Origin: Catellatospora coxensis
GTDB taxonomy: Bacteria; Actinomycetota; Actinomycetes; Mycobacteriales; Micromonosporaceae
DNA: 64,000 nucleotides
Reading direction: 5' to 3'
NCBI RefSeq assembly: GCF_016862635.1
Contig: NZ_BONI01000009.1
Location: 1-64,000, forward strand
In this document: in pieces, positions 61,361-64,000 of the stretch
Layout: each line of letters starts with the position of its first letter
Numbering within the stretch: the stretch's first letter is position 1
The notes under the pieces: generated by a model
What the model saw: only the letters and a program-made list of their open reading frames with translations
Told to the model about the DNA's origin: nothing
Database searches by the model: none
Made by a program: the position numbers and the translations under genes

Positions 61361-63586
61361 TTGACCACCGACGCGGGATCATCCCGGCTCACCACCGCCG
61401 AGCAGGCCGCACTCACCAGCGGCGGCGACTTCTGGCACAGCGCCGCCGTCGCCGACCTGCCGAAGATCATGCTGACGGACGGGCCGCACGGCGTACGCAA
61501 GCAGATCGCCGACGCCAGCCAGCCCGGACTGCTGGACAGCGAACCCGCGACGTGCTTCCCGCCCGCGGTGGCGCTCGGCTCCACCTGGGACCCCGACCTG
61601 GTCCGCCGGGTCGGCGAGGCGCTCGGCGACGAGGCCCGCGCCATGGGCGTGTCGGTGCTGCTCGGCCCCGGCATCAACCTCAAGCGCAGCCCGCTCGGCG
61701 GCCGGAACTTCGAGTACTACGCCGAGGACCCGCTGCTCACCGGCGTGCTCGCCACCGAGTGGGTACGCGGCCTGCAGAGCCGGGGCGTCGGCGCGTCGCT
61801 CAAGCACTTCGCGGTCAACAGCCAGGAGACCGACCGGATGCGGGTCAGCGCCGACGTCGACGAGCGCACGCTGCGCGAGATGTACCTGCGCGCCTTCCAG
61901 CGTGTCGTGCAGCAGGCCCAGCCGTGGACCGTGATGTGCTCCTACAACCGGATCAACGGCGTTTACGCCTCGCAGGACCCGTGGCTGCTCACGACGGTGC
62001 TGCGCGACGAGTGGGGCTTCACGGGACTGGTCGTGTCCGACTGGGGCGCGGTCGTCGACCGCGTCGCCGCCGTACGCGCCGGACTCGACCTGACCATGCC
62101 CGGCCCGGACCCCACCGGGGACGAGGCGCTGGTGCGGGCCGTCGCCGACGGCACGCTCGACCCGGCGGCCCTGGACACCTCCGCCGCGCGGATGCGCGCC
62201 CTGGTCGAGCGCTCGGTCGCGGCCCTGGACCCGGCCGCGAGCTACGACGCCGACGCCCACCACGCCCTGGCCCGCGAGGCCGCCGGACGCGGCATCGTGC
62301 TGCTCAAGAACGACGGCGGCCTGCTGCCGCTGGCTCAGGGCGCCTCGCTCGCCGTCATCGGCGAGTTCGCCCGCAGCCCGCGTTTCCAGGGCGGCGGCAG
62401 CTCGCAGATGATCCCGACCCGGCTCGACGACGCGCTCACCGAGATCACCGCGCTGACCAGCGCGCAGGTCACGTTCGCGGCCGGCTACACCGTCGACGGC
62501 ACGGCAGTCGAGCGCCTGGTCGCCGAGGCCGAGGACGCGGCCCGGTCCGCCGACGTGGCCGTGGTGTTCATCGGCACCGCCCAGGAGACCGAGGGCGCCG
62601 ACCGGGACACCCTGGAGCTGCCCGCCGCGCAGCTTGCGCTCGTCGCCCGGGTCGTGGCGGCCAACCCGCGCACCGTCGTGGTGCTGTCGCACGGTGCGGT
62701 CGTGCTCACCAGCCCGTGGGACAGCGAGGTGCCCGCGCTCGTCGAGGGCTGGCTGCTCGGCCAGGCGGGCGGCGGAGCCGTCGCCGACGTGCTGTTCGGC
62801 GTCGCCAACCCGTCCGGGCGGCTCACCGAGACGATCCCGCTCAAGCTCGCGCACCACCCGTCCCACCTGGACTTCCCGGGCGAGGCCAGCCACGTGCGCT
62901 ACGGCGAGGGCATCCACGTCGGCTACCGGGGCTTCGACGCCCGCGAGCAGGAGGTCGCATACCCGTTCGGCTTCGGCCTGTCCTACACCACCTTCGCGTA
63001 CGGCGACGCCACCGCGACGGCCGTCGACGGCGGGATCGAGGTGCGCGTCCCGGTGACCAACACCGGCGGGCGGGACGGGCGCGAGGTCGTCCAGGTGTAC
63101 GCGAGCCTGCCGGGTTCCCGCGTCCGGCGCGCGCCCCGGGAGCTGAAGGGCTTCACCCACGTCGCGATCGCCGCCGGCGAGACGGCAGACGTGCTGGTCC
63201 GGATCGACCGCGACGACCTCGCCTACTGGGACCCGAGCCTGCGCCGCTGGGCCGTCGAGGGCGGCGACTACCTGCTCGCCGTCGGCGCGTCGTCCCGGGA
63301 CCTGCGTACCTCCGTGACCGTCAAGGTCGACGGCGACGACACCCGGGTGCCGCTGACGGCCGAGTCGACGCTCGGCGAGTGGCTGTCCGACCCGCTGGGC
63401 GGCCATGTGCTCGCCGAGGCCTTCGCCGCAGCGGCGGCCCAGGGCGGCGGCCTCGTCGGCATGGCCGCCGACCCGCAGATGTTCACCCTGCTCGCCGGAG
63501 TCCCACTGATCCGCATGGCCGCCTTCCCCGGCAGCCCCCTCACCCCCGAGGCGATCGCCCACCTGGTCGAAGCCGCCAACCCCTGA
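61361..63586 (+). CDS. Family 3 glycoside hydrolase (beta-glucosidase type)
   Basis: A 741-residue cytosolic enzyme with TTG start at 61361, supported by GGGAGGA six bases upstream. The GH3 N-terminal barrel has MLTDGPHGVRKQ, the LGPGINLKRSPLGGRNFEYYAEDP block, KHFAVNSQETDR and nucleophile Asp227 in GLVVSDWGAV. The second alpha/beta domain carries GRGIVLLKNDGGLLPL and FQGGGSSQM, and the fibronectin-like third domain ends the protein (RELKGFTHVAIAAGE). No signal peptide is present, so it hydrolyses imported oligosaccharides or glycosides in the cytosol. The divergent TetR gene likely controls it. Confidence 0.92.
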   Translation: MTTDAGSSRLTTAEQAALTSGGDFWHSAAVADLPKIMLTDGPHGVRKQIADASQPGLLDSEPATCFPPAVALGSTWDPDLVRRVGEALGDEARAMGVSVLLGPGINLKRSPLGGRNFEYYAEDPLLTGVLATEWVRGLQSRGVGASLKHFAVNSQETDRMRVSADVDERTLREMYLRAFQRVVQQAQPWTVMCSYNRINGVYASQDPWLLTTVLRDEWGFTGLVVSDWGAVVDRVAAVRAGLDLTMPGPDPTGDEALVRAVADGTLDPAALDTSAARMRALVERSVAALDPAASYDADAHHALAREAAGRGIVLLKNDGGLLPLAQGASLAVIGEFARSPRFQGGGSSQMIPTRLDDALTEITALTSAQVTFAAGYTVDGTAVERLVAEAEDAARSADVAVVFIGTAQETEGADRDTLELPAAQLALVARVVAANPRTVVVLSHGAVVLTSPWDSEVPALVEGWLLGQAGGGAVADVLFGVANPSGRLTETIPLKLAHHPSHLDFPGEASHVRYGEGIHVGYRGFDAREQEVAYPFGFGLSYTTFAYGDATATAVDGGIEVRVPVTNTGGRDGREVVQVYASLPGSRVRRAPRELKGFTHVAIAAGETADVLVRIDRDDLAYWDPSLRRWAVEGGDYLLAVGASSRDLRTSVTVKVDGDDTRVPLTAESTLGEWLSDPLGGHVLAEAFAAAAAQGGGLVGMAADPQMFTLLAGVPLIRMAAFPGSPLTPEAIAHLVEAANP

Positions 63587-63604
63587 CCCCTGACCCCGCG
63601 CCCG

Positions 63605-63701
63605 CCCCAAGATCGCGACGATCTTGCTTGAACTGTGGCTCATATGACCGTTATGGGCGTGTCACACCCACAGTTCACGCAAGATCGTCGCGATCTTGGG
63701 G
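63605..63701. repeat. 34-base inverted repeat with nested palindromes
   Basis: Arms 63605-63638 and 63668-63701 pair at 33 of 34 positions around a 29-base loop. Each arm contains its own near-perfect palindrome, CAAGATCG-CGA-CGATCTTG. The element could terminate the GH3 and GlsB genes, which converge here, but its size and nested symmetry look more like a repetitive extragenic palindrome. Confidence 0.8.
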
Positions 63702-63718
63702 TGTCGGCGGGGCGGGGG

Positions 63719-63991
63719 TCAGCGGGCGCGGCGGCGTTGGATCGAGCCCCAGATGAGGAGCACGATGACGGCGCCGATCACCGAGCCGATCAGGCCGGAC
63801 GGGCGCAGGGCCAGGCCGTCGCCGTTGAGCAGGCTGATGCCGAGGCCGCCGACGAACGAGCCGATGAGCCCGGCGGCCACGGCCTGCGGCCAGCGGATGG
63901 TCCGGAAACCGCCGCCGCGCACGATCAACCATGCCAGCCAGCCGACCAGGAAGCCCCATACCAAGATCGCAAGAATCAGCACGTAACGCAC
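63719..63991 (-). CDS. GlsB/YeaQ/YmgE-family stress membrane protein
   Basis: A protein of 87 to 90 residues near the window end. Start GTG 63991 lies immediately after GAAGG; GTG 63982, nine bases after it, is an alternative with better spacing. Three hydrophobic helices match the family: ILVWGFLVGWLAWLIVRG, QAVAAGLIGSFVGGLGISLL and GLIGSVIGAVIVLLIWGSIQ. Such small membrane proteins are induced by acid or osmotic stress. The reaction, if any, is unknown. It is convergent with the GH3 gene across a long inverted repeat. Confidence 0.85.
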   Translation of the reverse strand: MRYVLILAILVWGFLVGWLAWLIVRGGGFRTIRWPQAVAAGLIGSFVGGLGISLLNGDGLALRPSGLIGSVIGAVIVLLIWGSIQRRRAR

Positions 63992-64000
63992 CCTTCACGT

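Noticed and set aside
61379-63643. 754-codon open frame on the minus strand opposite the GH3 gene
   Set aside because: It has no motif or ribosome site and mirrors the codon pattern of the GH3 gene, which has clear catalytic motifs.
1-64000. tRNA, rRNA, CRISPR arrays, transposases and phage genes
   Set aside because: None was seen on either strand; a dedicated RNA search could still find small noncoding RNAs that are not visible by eye.

Overview
The window is high-GC actinobacterial DNA, most likely from a Micromonosporaceae-type filamentous actinomycete. The pointers are very GC-rich third codon positions, frequent GTG and TTG starts, a SARP-type regulator, several SnoaL-tailed ECF sigma factors, Rhs/LamG/FG-GAP wall proteins and a DevR (DosR)-type dormancy island. 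The genus is an inference. No tRNA, rRNA, CRISPR array, insertion sequence or phage gene was recognised.

Layout. (1) 1-9.7 kb is a stress and carbon-storage cluster: the 3' end of GTP-dependent PEP carboxykinase, a DUF2795 protein, a secreted beta-carbonic anhydrase, a HAD-GH65 fusion translationally coupled to an Acg-type nitroreductase, and an NfeD protease/SPFH pair. Two fused gene remnants follow. (2) 9.7-23.7 kb is a minus-strand secretory operon: an FG-GAP protein, a LamG protein and a 2130-residue Rhs protein whose tail is a C39/papain-like cysteine-protease domain, then a small gene placed like an immunity gene. Its base composition is visibly less GC-rich than the surroundings: one 60-base line counted at 53% GC, against 75% for a line at 29.2 kb. 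(3) 23.8-38.7 kb is accessory: an EAL-domain remnant, a VanJ-like protein, a GH43 arabinosidase-type enzyme, an M1 peptidase lipoprotein, a membrane protein with an MmyB-type regulator behind a perfect palindrome, an MBL hydrolase, a class A beta-lactamase divergent from a LysR regulator, an MTHFR-like protein, a SARP-CGNR fusion, and an ECF sigma divergent from a DUF899 gene. (4) 38.7-43.3 kb holds an ECF41 sigma gene next to a four-gene heme-peroxidase operon. That operon is preceded by a near-consensus ECF41 promoter. (5) 43.4-49 kb is a DevR island: devR, a devS remnant, two intact acg genes and one broken copy, two small genes of unknown function, and three DosR-like boxes. (6) 49-59 kb carries a secreted subtilase and a sulfonate-use operon (SsuA, SsuC, SsuB, an NtaA-type monooxygenase, an aldo/keto reductase and SsuD). 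A short cysteine-rich leader ORF lies in front of that operon. (7) 59-64 kb has a UBP zinc-finger protein, an internally deleted SsuD, a TetR regulator divergent from a GH3 glycosidase, and a long inverted repeat before a GlsB/YeaQ protein.

How the genes work together. The sulfonate genes should import organosulfonates and release sulfite, and the Cys-rich leader would let cysteine supply control them. The DevR island looks like a low-oxygen or stationary-phase regulon whose cognate kinase has decayed locally. The ECF41 promoter suggests that this sigma factor controls the peroxidase operon rather than the usual small oxidoreductase partner. The Rhs operon looks like a surface-displayed polymorphic toxin with its own immunity gene.
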